Shown: in pieces, positions 1-6,898 of the stretch
Position numbering within the stretch: the stretch's first letter is position 1
How the letters are laid out: each line of letters begins with the position of its first letter
Assembly (NCBI GenBank): GCA_002403905.1
Contig: DHIR01000278.1
Location: forward strand, 13,922-23,858
Direction of reading: 5' to 3'
Origin: Mucilaginibacter sp. UBA4741
Lineage (GTDB): Bacteria > Bacteroidota > Bacteroidia > Sphingobacteriales > Sphingobacteriaceae
DNA length: 9,937 nucleotides
The notes under the pieces: model-generated
Told to the model about the DNA's origin: nothing
The model's database searches: none
What the model saw: only the letters and a program-made list of their open reading frames with translations
Made by a program: the position numbers and the translations under genes

Positions 1-2
1 AG

Positions 3-1067
3 CACTATACCTTTATTGTACATAACGCCTTAAAAGGCGGCGGCGGTTTAGAGCATTTAAGTTCTACCACGCTGGGTGGATCGCGTGACGCGTATGCTAC
101 CGAGGTTGGCTACCAGAACTTTTTAAGCTTGGCAGCACATGAGCATTTTCACTTATGGAATGTTAAGCGCCTGCGCCCGATAGTATTAGGTCCGTTTGAT
201 TATGACAACGAGAATTATACTACTAACCTTTGGATAGCCGAAGGCTTTACCGCCTATTACCAGGATATTATAGTTCGCCGCACCCAATTGTATACGCCCG
301 AAAACTACCTTAACGTTTTGGTTGATAATATTAACCAGCTAGAGAACATACCGGGTGCTAAAGTACAAACGCTATCGCAATCAAGCTATGACGCGTGGAT
401 AAAGGCTTATAGGCCTAATGAGAACTCGGTAAATACCGGTATATCTTATTATACCAAAGGAGCCATAGTTGCTTTAATGCTTGATTTGGAAATTATTAAT
501 GACAGCAAAGGCAAAAGCTCATTAGATGATGTAATGAAATACATGTACAACGAGTACTACCAAACAAAAAAACGCGGCTATACCGATGCCGAGTTTAAAC
601 GGGGTCTTGAAAAATTTGCCGGCAAAAACCTGGATGATTTTTATAACAAATACATTAATGGTTTAACACAGGTACCTTATGATAAATACCTGGCTTATGC
701 CGGGTATAAAACAACCAATACGCTGGCCGATAATAACGAATCGGCGTTAGGCATAACGCAAATACCCCTTATCCCCCGGGTAATTGTGGCTACTGTACAA
801 CGTGGCAGCGCTGCCTGGATTGATGGCATAAATGTTAATGACGAAATAGTTGCAATCGACAACAAACCATTACCCGAAACAGGCAACATTATTGCCGACA
901 AAAAACCAGGCGATAAAATTGAAGTAACGGTAATACGTGACGGCCTTACCATGGTAATCCCGGTGACTTTATTAAAAGACACTAAAGTGAAATATAAAAT
1001 TGAAGATCTGCCAAACCCGTCTGTTGAGCAGCTTGCTGTTAGGAAGAAATGGTTGACGCTAAAATAA
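3..1067 (+). CDS. M61 family metallopeptidase (glycyl aminopeptidase-like) with C-terminal PDZ domain, 5'-truncated by window edge
   Basis: The frame is open from base 3 to the TAA at 1065-1067, giving about 354 C-terminal residues of a protein that normally has roughly 550-630. Seen directly: a GGGGLEH stretch just before the active site, the zinc-binding HEHFH (HExxH) at 138-152 followed by LWNVKRLRP, and the downstream glutamate motif EGFTAYYQD starting at base 240, the usual third zinc ligand of gluzincins. Residues encoded at about 765-1000 form a PDZ domain (VQRGSAAWIDGINVNDEIVAID). This order, catalytic domain then PDZ, is typical of M61 enzymes, which release N-terminal glycine or other small residues from peptides, usually in the periplasm. 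The first start-like codon in the window (TTG at 129) is internal, since conserved sequence runs upstream of it. The signal peptide and N-terminal beta domain lie outside the window. The gene ends at a hairpin terminator facing the minus-strand genes. Confidence 0.93.
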   Translation, partial: HYTFIVHNALKGGGGLEHLSSTTLGGSRDAYATEVGYQNFLSLAAHEHFHLWNVKRLRPIVLGPFDYDNENYTTNLWIAEGFTAYYQDIIVRRTQLYTPENYLNVLVDNINQLENIPGAKVQTLSQSSYDAWIKAYRPNENSVNTGISYYTKGAIVALMLDLEIINDSKGKSSLDDVMKYMYNEYYQTKKRGYTDAEFKRGLEKFAGKNLDDFYNKYINGLTQVPYDKYLAYAGYKTTNTLADNNESALGITQIPLIPRVIVATVQRGSAAWIDGINVNDEIVAIDNKPLPETGNIIADKKPGDKIEVTVIRDGLTMVIPVTLLKDTKVKYKIEDLPNPSVEQLAVRKKWLTLK

Positions 1068-1082
1068 GAAGCTTCTGATGAA

Positions 1083-1117
1083 AAAAAAAGGCTACCTATA
1101 TTGGGTAGCCTTTTTTT
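1083..1117. terminator. Bidirectional intrinsic terminator between convergent genes
   Basis: A GGCTACC arm (1090-1096) pairs perfectly with GGTAGCC (1104-1110) around a 7-base loop. An A-tract (1081-1089) and a T-tract (1111-1117) flank it and can extend the stem and supply a U-run on either strand. It lies 15 bases after the M61 stop codon and just past the end of the minus-strand DUF5670 gene, so it can end transcription from both sides. Confidence 0.88.
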
Positions 1118-1132
1118 GTTTCTAATATATAA

Positions 1133-1288
1133 TTAGAGTGCTGTTGGCCTTCTTATTAATCCTAATATTAATGCAATTACTGCAATTACCAGCAATACGT
1201 GGATTATACCACCTGCAGAATAAAGAAAGAAACCTAGCGCCCATCCTATTACCAGGATAACCGCTATGATATACAATAGTGAGTTCAT
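1133..1288 (-). CDS. lmo0937-type (DUF5670) small membrane protein, 51 aa
   Basis: A minus-strand frame runs from ATG (1288-1286) to TAA (1135-1133). The protein begins MNSLLYIIAVILVIGWALGF and ends in LILGLIRRPTAL. Two hydrophobic helices (about residues 4-23 and 28-45) are joined by a YSAGGIIH turn, and a short basic tail follows. This size, the WxLGFF segment and the GG-IIHxLLVIA pattern match the DUF5670/lmo0937 family of very small membrane proteins, common in Bacteroidota and often present in several copies. The molecular role is unknown; a stress association is often suggested but nothing here shows it. No Shine-Dalgarno precedes the ATG, as is usual in this phylum. A TAGTTTTG -7-like element lies 47 bases upstream, and the bidirectional terminator lies just past the stop. 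It is probably transcribed alone, since 189 bases separate it from Ku. Confidence 0.85.
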   Translation of the reverse strand: MNSLLYIIAVILVIGWALGFFLYSAGGIIHVLLVIAVIALILGLIRRPTAL

Positions 1289-1334
1289 GATTTGTTGTTT
1301 TTAGTTAATGTTTTCATAGATGTAACTATTTATT

Positions 1335-1342
1335 CAAAACTA
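1335..1342 (-). promoter_or_regulatory. Candidate Bacteroidota -7 promoter element (TAGTTTTG) for the DUF5670 gene
   Basis: On the minus strand this reads TAGTTTTG, an exact match to the Bacteroidota TAnnTTTG -7 consensus, 47 bases before the ATG. I find no convincing TTG-type -33 element at the expected 19-21 base distance, so the match may be chance. Confidence 0.35.
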
Positions 1343-1477
1343 ATGCCATTGCTTGCCCACTAATTATTTTATTGATCAATAACTTAATAATAGGTATAAA
1401 AAACATTCTTATTATGGAATAATCTATTACTCCACTGTTGTATTTATTAAACATTGTGTAGCAAAACCAATAAAGCG

Positions 1478-2248
1478 CTAAGCACCTTTTTTAGTTTTTA
1501 AACTTTCCATCAATTGATCATAAAGATCAGTGCCGGTTGTTTTATGCGGCTTTAATTTTTTAACGGTAGCCCGTTTTCCTTTTGATTTAGCTTTGATAAT
1601 GTTCAATAACGAATCATTGTATTCATCTTTAAATTTAGATACATCAAACTTTTCGGCATATTGGTCTATCAGTGCCAGGCCCATATCCAGTTCTTTTTTA
1701 CTGATGGTCATATCGTCGGCAATGTTAAGGTCATCCGCGTCACGTATCTCTTGAGCAAAGCGTATGCGGGTTACTACTAATAAGTTTTTAACAGGGTGTA
1801 CTATACAAAGGCTTTCGGTACTACGCAATACAAAGCGGGCCAACCCGGCTTTTTTTGATTTTACCAGGGCCTGCAGTAATAGGCCGTAAGCTTTGTTGTT
1901 CTTTGTGTCAGGCTCGGTATAATATGATGTTTCGTAAAACATGGGGTTAACCTCGTCAACATTTACAAAACTTTCTATAGTGATAATCTTACTTTTTTCG
2001 GGCGCGGCATCTTCAAAGTCATGCTCGTCTACTACTATATACTCATCATCCAGCTTATAGCCTTTTACAATTTTATCAAAGGGTACCTCTTTATGCGTAT
2101 GTTCATTTATGCGCTGGTAACGTATACGCGAGTGGTCGCGGCTATCCAGCATATCAAAATCAAGCGAGCTGGTTTGTACCGCCGAAAACAATTTTACCGG
2201 TATGCTTACCAACCCAAAACCAATTGAACCTTTCCAGATAGATCTCAT
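1478..2248 (-). CDS. ku: Ku protein, non-homologous end-joining DNA end-binding factor
   Basis: A 256-residue protein starting at ATG (2248-2246). The N-terminus MRSIWKGSIGFGLVSIPVKL is the hallmark opening of prokaryotic Ku. The central block around residues 108-155 (YYTEPDTKNNKAYGLLLQAL, then GLARFVLRSTESLCIVHP) is the conserved Ku core that forms the DNA-encircling ring. Ku homodimers bind double-strand break ends and recruit ligase D for end joining. Length is normal for bacterial Ku (about 250-300). The C-terminus from about residue 220 is lysine-rich (KAKSKGKRATVKKLKPHK) and ends LYDQLMESLKTKKGA. Such tails contribute DNA binding and ligase contact in other bacterial Ku proteins, which is knowledge of the family, not shown here. 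No ligD is present in the window, and the flanking genes have no repair connection, so the partner must be elsewhere. No clear promoter motif is visible upstream. Confidence 0.96.
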   Translation of the reverse strand: MRSIWKGSIGFGLVSIPVKLFSAVQTSSLDFDMLDSRDHSRIRYQRINEHTHKEVPFDKIVKGYKLDDEYIVVDEHDFEDAAPEKSKIITIESFVNVDEVNPMFYETSYYTEPDTKNNKAYGLLLQALVKSKKAGLARFVLRSTESLCIVHPVKNLLVVTRIRFAQEIRDADDLNIADDMTISKKELDMGLALIDQYAEKFDVSKFKDEYNDSLLNIIKAKSKGKRATVKKLKPHKTTGTDLYDQLMESLKTKKGA

Positions 2249-2280
2249 AGCTAATGTTTTATTAAGCTATAACTGTAAGT

Positions 2281-2475
2281 GAGGCCAAAGGGTTTTAAAT
2301 TGTTAAAGCATGGCGATTACCTGCTCATCCTGAAATGGCTACTGTACTGTTTCGAAACACCTCGTTACACTGCACTACGCCTCACCCTAAACGGCGAAGC
2401 CCTCATGAATACCATTAAAAACAATTAACATATGAATAATCCCTCTCCAAAGGAGAGGGGGTAGGGGGTGAGGCC
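2281..2475. repeat. REP-like intergenic palindrome with degenerate flanking pieces
   Basis: The core is a perfect 8-bp inverted repeat, CCCTCTCC (2441-2448) and GGAGAGGG (2452-2459), around an AAA loop, followed by GTAGGGGGTGAGGCC to 2475. Part of the tail recurs inverted at 2380-2387 (CCTCACCC against GGGTGAGG at 2466-2473), and GAGGCC recurs at 2281-2286. No gene is visible between Ku and the terminator at 2478. I recognise the style of this GC-rich palindrome from intergenic regions of Bacteroidota genomes, where such elements are multi-copy. Copy number cannot be seen in one window, so calling it a dispersed repeat is inference. Confidence 0.5.
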
Positions 2476-2477
2476 AT

Positions 2478-2506
2478 AAAAAAAGCCACCCATCGGGTAG
2501 CTTTTT
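2478..2506 (-). terminator. Intrinsic terminator of the DUF6515 gene
   Basis: On the plus strand GC (2485-2486) pairs with GC (2500-2501) and ACCC (2488-2491) pairs with GGGT (2495-2498), with one C-A mismatch (2487/2499) and a 3-base loop. Flanking A5 and T5 runs extend the stem. Read on the minus strand, the hairpin is followed by seven Ts and lies 36 bases past the DUF6515 stop codon, the right place and direction to end that transcript. Confidence 0.8.
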
Positions 2507-2541
2507 ATTTGTTATTTATTAGGTGCTAATATCTTTATTGC

Positions 2542-3282
2542 TTATTCAGGCACACTTGCAATTCGATAAGCAATATTTCCGTTATTGTCTGTTACGGCCT
2601 CATAATAAACATCATCTGGCCCTACATAATATTTCTTTTTGTTTAAAGTAACTACGCGCGAATGATCAGGCAGGTGATTTACAATATCGCCAACCTGCGG
2701 AGCCTGTGCATTATCGGTACCGGAATTATCTGTGTTTAACACGCCATCTTTACCGGCTACAACATATACTTTATCGCCTTTATCGTTAATAACTATTTTA
2801 TAATATACACCATTATATTCAAAATATTGCTGGTTATCTATCATGATAGATTTAGCCTTATTAGGCAATTGTGGCACTGCTGCTCCTACCGGTGGGGCAG
2901 TTACAACATATCCTTCATCATCGCCATAAGGGCGGTAAAATATACCATTTGAATAATAGTATAATGATGGCCCCATGTAAAATGGATAATAACCATAAGG
3001 CAATGTGTTTAAATAAAATCCTAATGACGGATAGCCATAAAAACCATAAGGACTATAAGCCGAGCGATAACCCAAACTTAACCCCAAACCAATACCACTA
3101 CGGTAACCACCGCCAATACTTACACTACCACCGCCACCACCACGGCTAAAACTTCCGCCGCCGCCGCCACCACCACTACTGGCATGCGCGCCGCCACGTT
3201 GTGCATCAGCGTTTAAAACCACCATCACCGAAAGCGCCCCGGTTATTAATAACGCTGAGGCATATTTATATAACTTTTTCAT
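2542..3282 (-). CDS. Secreted glycine-rich DUF6515 family protein
   Basis: A 246-residue protein with an N-terminal signal peptide (basic MKKLYKY, hydrophobic core about 8-23, likely cleavage near ADAQ at 25-28). Residues 29-60 are a glycine/serine-rich spacer. Residues 60-118 are tyrosine-, glycine- and proline-rich (GYRSAYSPYGFYGYPSLGFY). After a proline-rich linker (VTAPPVGAAVPQLP) come two related modules, about 138-176 and 203-243, each with the pattern LP-x-hydrophobic-x-YY-x-VYY-x-DxxGxx-Y. The sequence resembles DUF6515 proteins of Bacteroidota, exported proteins of unknown function. An envelope or surface location is inferred from the signal peptide. No lipobox cysteine is seen; the mature protein has no cysteine at all. 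The gene has its own terminator and a candidate promoter, so it appears monocistronic despite following the kinase gene on the same strand. Confidence 0.82.
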   Translation of the reverse strand: MKKLYKYASALLITGALSVMVVLNADAQRGGAHASSGGGGGGGSFSRGGGGGSVSIGGGYRSGIGLGLSLGYRSAYSPYGFYGYPSLGFYLNTLPYGYYPFYMGPSLYYYSNGIFYRPYGDDEGYVVTAPPVGAAVPQLPNKAKSIMIDNQQYFEYNGVYYKIVINDKGDKVYVVAGKDGVLNTDNSGTDNAQAPQVGDIVNHLPDHSRVVTLNKKKYYVGPDDVYYEAVTDNNGNIAYRIASVPE

Positions 3283-3365
3283 ATCACTTAAAGAATCATT
3301 AACACATTTTAGAGCTATATAGTATCTGTTTGTTAAACTTTAACATTTACCTTTTTTTTGTTAGA

Positions 3366-3373
3366 CAAATTTA
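3366..3373 (-). promoter_or_regulatory. Candidate Bacteroidota -7 promoter element (TAAATTTG) for the DUF6515 gene
   Basis: The minus strand reads TAAATTTG, an exact TAnnTTTG match, 83 bases before the DUF6515 ATG and 62 bases after the upstream kinase stop. A transcript start a few bases downstream would give a leader of roughly 75 bases. A good -33 TTG is not evident at the usual spacing. Support comes from the motif and its position in the gap between two genes. Confidence 0.42.
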
Positions 3374-3434
3374 GGTTGAAAGGGTTTAATTGAAGGTAAG
3401 AAATATTTTATATTTTTTTGCGTAAAACGAAGTC

Positions 3435-4769
3435 CTAGCTTTCAATTACTTCCGCCGGAAATATTAGCCTAAAATTACTGCCCAGGTCCTTAACCGAATC
3501 AACCTCAATTTTAATATGATGGAACGTTGCTATTGATTTTACAATGGGCAAGCCAAGGCCAAAACTATCCTGCTGCATAGATTGCCTGAATTTTTTAAAA
3601 CGATTAAATATAAAAGGCATATCCTCGGTACTTATCCCCATGCCGCTATCGGTTATGTTAACTATTAAATTACCGTTTTCATGCTCGGTGGTAATTACAA
3701 TATCGCCATCAACCTTGTTATATTTTATGGCGTTGTTAACCAGGTTAAAAAACAGGTTAAATATTAAAAACTTGTTAACGTTTACCAGCACCACATCCTG
3801 CGGAATCAGGATATCAAACGTGAGGTTCTTATCAGCTAAGCGAACAGATATTTCATCATTAACCTCCTGCAGCAATTCACTTATAGAATTTTTATCTTCT
3901 TTTAAAAATTGCTCGTTTTCTATTTGCGATATCAGTAACAGCGTTTTAGTAATGCTTTTTAGGCGATTTAATATTTTCTGCATTTCCAGCAAACGCACCT
4001 TTAGCTCATCCACAATATCCTCGCGCTCAAACATGTTTTCGATTTTTGATTGCAGGATAGATATAGGTGTCATTAACTCGTGCGATGCGTTCGATATAAA
4101 CTCGCGTTCTTTTTGGAAAGCCGCCTCAATGGTCTCTATCATTTGGTGGATACTGATATCCAGGTATTGAAAATCAGATGTACTGGTTTTAACCTCTTTA
4201 TACGACCCGAATTTTGGAAATTTCTGCCCTATCAGCTTGGTTTTAATGATTAAGCCTAGCGGCCTTAATACCCGGTTGGTATAAAACAAATCGGCCAGGA
4301 TGGTTAATAATATCATTACTACCAATACGCCAAAGGCAATGTTTTGCAGTGGGGTGCTGGTTTCATCAAGTGTGGCTATACTTTTACCAATCTCTAATAA
4401 ATATTGTTTGTTGTTAAGTTTAAATGTGCGGCTAAGTATGCGATATTCTATGGTATCGCGCTCAACCAGGCGCCTTTCATTTTTAATTTTATCTACAAAA
4501 TGTCCGGGGATGGTATCATTTTCAATGGTGAGATACTCTTCTTTAAGCGGCAGATAATAGCTACCATAAGTTTCGCCATCGGGTATATAGTTTTTTATAC
4601 CCTGGGTTTTTACTATCTGCAGGAATTTGTTTTTTTGTTTGATAAGGTTATTATCAACATAACTACGGCTTATGTTTTTTATTAAAACCGGCACCAGCAA
4701 TACAAACAGTACTACTATTACCAGTTTTGATATGGCATTAAACAGCGTAAGTTTTGTTTTTAGTTTCAA
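3435..4769 (-). CDS. Two-component sensor histidine kinase, TTG start
   Basis: A 444-residue inner-membrane kinase. Membrane helices lie at about 13-31 and 144-163 and enclose a periplasmic sensor segment of about 110 residues. A short HAMP-like linker follows (VLRPLGLIIKTK). The HisKA H-box is FISNASHELMTP with phospho-accepting His230. The HATPase domain has the N-box NLVNNAIKYN (342-351), G1 DSGMGIS (374-380), F-box FNRFKKF (388-394) and G2 FGLGLP (403-408), so all catalytic motifs are intact. The start is inferred as TTG at 4769-4767: no ATG exists between the in-frame stop at 4787-4785 and this codon, and the product then opens MKLKTKLTLFNAISK, a normal lead-in to the first helix. Only two bases separate it from the regulator's TAG stop, so translation is probably coupled. 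Its partner is certainly the adjacent response regulator. The signal sensed is unknown. Confidence 0.95.
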   Translation of the reverse strand: MKLKTKLTLFNAISKLVIVVLFVLLVPVLIKNISRSYVDNNLIKQKNKFLQIVKTQGIKNYIPDGETYGSYYLPLKEEYLTIENDTIPGHFVDKIKNERRLVERDTIEYRILSRTFKLNNKQYLLEIGKSIATLDETSTPLQNIAFGVLVVMILLTILADLFYTNRVLRPLGLIIKTKLIGQKFPKFGSYKEVKTSTSDFQYLDISIHQMIETIEAAFQKEREFISNASHELMTPISILQSKIENMFEREDIVDELKVRLLEMQKILNRLKSITKTLLLISQIENEQFLKEDKNSISELLQEVNDEISVRLADKNLTFDILIPQDVVLVNVNKFLIFNLFFNLVNNAIKYNKVDGDIVITTEHENGNLIVNITDSGMGISTEDMPFIFNRFKKFRQSMQQDSFGLGLPIVKSIATFHHIKIEVDSVKDLGSNFRLIFPAEVIES

Positions 4770-4771
4770 TG

Positions 4772-5455
4772 CTAAGTATTCATTTTAACTTTATAACCCA
4801 GGCCACGTACGGTTTCCAACCAATCGGGCGGTGCATAAACATTTAACTTTTTGCGGATATTTTTAATATGCGCGTCTATATAGTTTGAGTCGTAATCGTC
4901 ATTAATAACGCTTCCCCAAATATGCTCGCTTAGTTGGGTACGAGTTAGCGTTCGGTTTTTATGCAGGATGAGGTAAGCTATTAAATCGAACTCTTTTTTG
5001 GTAATACTGTTTACGGCAGCATCGCCGCAGGTAATTACCCTGTCGGTAAGGTTTATTAAAAAATCGCCCAGCTCAACAATACTTTGCTTTAAACCAAATT
5101 TACGGCGTATAATAGCCTGCATACGGCTTTGCAGCTCCAATAACGAAAACGGTTTGGGTAGATAATCATCGGCACCCAGATCAAGGCCCCGCACCCTGTC
5201 ATACACTTCTGCGCGGGCGGTTAAAATTATACAGGCTGCATCGGGGTTGTTTTTTTTGGCTTCTTTAAGCAGGTCAAGGCCATCATAATCTGGCAGGCCC
5301 AGGTCTATCAAAATAAAATCGTAGAGGCTGGTGGCAATCTTCTCAGACGCCGAGCGACCATTATAGCAAACATCAGTAACGTAGTTATGATTGGTCAGAA
5401 ATATTTCCAGCTCATGCGCCAATGCTTCCTCATCTTCAATAATTAAAACATTCAT
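4772..5455 (-). CDS. OmpR/PhoB-family response regulator
   Basis: A 227-residue regulator. The receiver domain (about 1-115) has the acidic pocket E7/D8, phospho-acceptor Asp51 in ILIDLGLPDYDG, Thr79 in IILTARAE and Lys101 in YLPKPF, so the phosphorylation site is complete. The C-terminal winged-helix DNA-binding domain (about 125-225) shows TKKEFDLIAYLILHKNRTLT, HIWG, then YIDAHIKNIRKKL and VRGLGYKVK, the standard Trans_reg_C signature. It should bind direct repeats upstream of its targets when phosphorylated by the neighbouring kinase. The ATG is at 5455-5453, 8 bases after the beta-barrel stop. It resembles QseB/PmrA-type regulators, but that subgroup assignment is inference from domain style only. 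Confidence 0.96.
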   Translation of the reverse strand: MNVLIIEDEEALAHELEIFLTNHNYVTDVCYNGRSASEKIATSLYDFILIDLGLPDYDGLDLLKEAKKNNPDAACIILTARAEVYDRVRGLDLGADDYLPKPFSLLELQSRMQAIIRRKFGLKQSIVELGDFLINLTDRVITCGDAAVNSITKKEFDLIAYLILHKNRTLTRTQLSEHIWGSVINDDYDSNYIDAHIKNIRKKLNVYAPPDWLETVRGLGYKVKMNT

Positions 5456-5463
5456 ACCTGTTA

Positions 5464-6345
5464 TTAATAAAAAACGTAGAAAAATGATGCATTTAAAAAA
5501 GACTCATGCTTATTCAGCAAAGCGCCTTCCACATTAACAGGTATAGAGTATTTATAAGAAAACTCGAATGTATAATGCGGGCGGTTATAAGCTATTGGTA
5601 ACTTAAAGCTGTAATTAAGTACATTAAGGCGGCCGTTATTAAAATCGTCATCAGCACTTGGGCCAAACCGGTAAATATTATCAGCATTTAACCGCGCTTC
5701 ATGCTCTAACGAGTAACGCTGAACAAAGTTTTGCGTACCCACAATAAAGCTTATGGCCGGGTTAAAAGACAGGTAGTCTTTATCATCAAAAATATTGCCT
5801 TTGGTTTCAAAATATTTAGATTGGGTAATGGTCATAAAGAAATCGCTTGATTTGCCAAACAGATAATCTAACAGAACGGTTGTTTTAAAGGGTTTCCAAT
5901 CGTACGAGTTTTTCCAGTTAATATCATTTGAGGTGGCCGATTCGATAATCAGCTCTTCTTTATTGAATATAAACCTATTATAGGATATAGTACCCGCAAA
6001 CCTTTTGGTTGGGTGATAAGAATAACCACCACCCAGGTCAACCTCGTCAACAGATGTACGATAACCTATCAGCCTTAATGCCGAGCCATAAATAAAAAAT
6101 CCACCTTTGGTGTTATACACTATATCGGTTGAGAAAAATGGGTAAGTAATAGGGCCCACACGGCCAAAAAACATAGCATCGCTACCATAATTAAATCCCA
6201 CCGAAAGTGATCGCTTCCTAATGACAGTATCGGTGTCTTTTACAGTATGGTATATGCTGTTGTGGGCAAAGCTATGCCTTAATACCGCTGCTTGGGTAGC
6301 GGCGGTACAGGTTACAATTAAAAGCAGTATAGGCAGGTATTTCAT
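5464..6345 (-). CDS. Probable outer-membrane beta-barrel protein of unknown function
   Basis: A 293-residue protein with a signal peptide (MKYLPILLLIVTCTAATQAA, cleavage near residue 20). From residue 46 the sequence is built of alternating polar and aromatic/hydrophobic stretches separated by charged turns (for example GGFFIYGSALRLIGY, LGGGYSYHPTKRFAGTISYN, THR-rich TTVLLDYLFG, YTFEFSYKYSIPV). It ends in the aromatic NASFFYVFY, the kind of C-terminal strand recognised by the outer-membrane assembly machinery. No cysteine remains in the mature part. I do not recognise a characterised family. It lies between the small exported protein (23-base gap) and the response regulator (8-base gap), so it is almost certainly co-transcribed with the two-component system. 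It may be a target of that system or an accessory to sensing; the sequence cannot tell which. Confidence 0.75.
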   Translation of the reverse strand: MKYLPILLLIVTCTAATQAAVLRHSFAHNSIYHTVKDTDTVIRKRSLSVGFNYGSDAMFFGRVGPITYPFFSTDIVYNTKGGFFIYGSALRLIGYRTSVDEVDLGGGYSYHPTKRFAGTISYNRFIFNKEELIIESATSNDINWKNSYDWKPFKTTVLLDYLFGKSSDFFMTITQSKYFETKGNIFDDKDYLSFNPAISFIVGTQNFVQRYSLEHEARLNADNIYRFGPSADDDFNNGRLNVLNYSFKLPIAYNRPHYTFEFSYKYSIPVNVEGALLNKHESFLNASFFYVFY

Positions 6346-6368
6346 TTAGTATCAGCTATAAATTTAGG

Positions 6369-6707
6369 TTAGTTGCCATTTCGTCTTGGTATTTCCAGTG
6401 GTCTGTCCAACCCTTCAGGGCGTCGCTGCCTTTTAGGTTTGGGTTTAACTTTGGAGTCCTGCACATTATCGGCGTCACCTATCTTTTCGGGCTTTGCTTG
6501 TCGTTTTGCTTTTGATATTTCCTTTATTTTTTTCGGATCATCTTCCGGCTGATGTTTTTTGGTTGTATCTTTTTGCAATTGAGCATTCAAAATAAACCGC
6601 ATAGCGTTGCCTTTAACAAAGCCATCATTGCCGGTTTTTATTTTAGCGGATGATAAGCCTGCTGCAAATATCAACAACATTACAATATACGCAAGCCGCT
6701 TTATCAT
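6369..6707 (-). CDS. Small exported lysine/proline-rich protein of unknown function, first gene of the two-component operon
   Basis: A 112-residue protein starting at ATG (6707-6705). The N-terminus MIKRLAYIVMLLIFAAGLSS is a clear signal peptide with likely cleavage near residue 21 (SSA-K). The rest is highly charged and probably disordered: many lysines, prolines and arginines (KPKPKRQRRPEGLDRPLEIP) and no cysteine or obvious domain. I do not recognise a family. It is followed after 23 bases by the beta-barrel gene and then the regulator and kinase, all on the same strand. A 191-base gap precedes it, so the operon promoter is probably there. The basic, flexible, secreted character would suit an envelope ligand or adaptor, but that is speculation. 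Confidence 0.7.
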   Translation of the reverse strand: MIKRLAYIVMLLIFAAGLSSAKIKTGNDGFVKGNAMRFILNAQLQKDTTKKHQPEDDPKKIKEISKAKRQAKPEKIGDADNVQDSKVKPKPKRQRRPEGLDRPLEIPRRNGN

Positions 6708-6898
6708 TGAAGAAAAGAATTTTGTAAAATTTTTTCCAAAAAATCAGTTAATTAAGGGTTACCGTGAGGCCACAGTTCTAATTTATAGTAATGGATTTAA
6801 ACTTTATAATTTTTTAAGGGATTTTTTGAAGCACAATCAACAATATCCCGATACCGGCATAAAAAATGATCATTACATTAGTTACAGCTTACCTGTAA

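Noticed and set aside
129..131. TTG as the start of a 312-residue peptidase
   Set aside because: Conserved M61 sequence (GGGGLEH and following residues) is encoded in frame upstream back to base 3, so this codon is internal.
695..982. Minus-strand open frame opposite the peptidase PDZ domain
   Set aside because: The opposite strand encodes a clear PDZ domain; this frame has no recognisable features.
3544..4170. Long plus-strand open frame of 208 codons
   Set aside because: It lies wholly opposite the kinase catalytic region, has serine/isoleucine-rich composition typical of antisense reading, and shows no domain.
6882..6898. Hairpin TTACAG/CTGTAA after the ApbE-like gene as a terminator
   Set aside because: The stem is only 6 bp and AT-rich, and no T-run follows immediately on the minus strand. 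Too weak to call.
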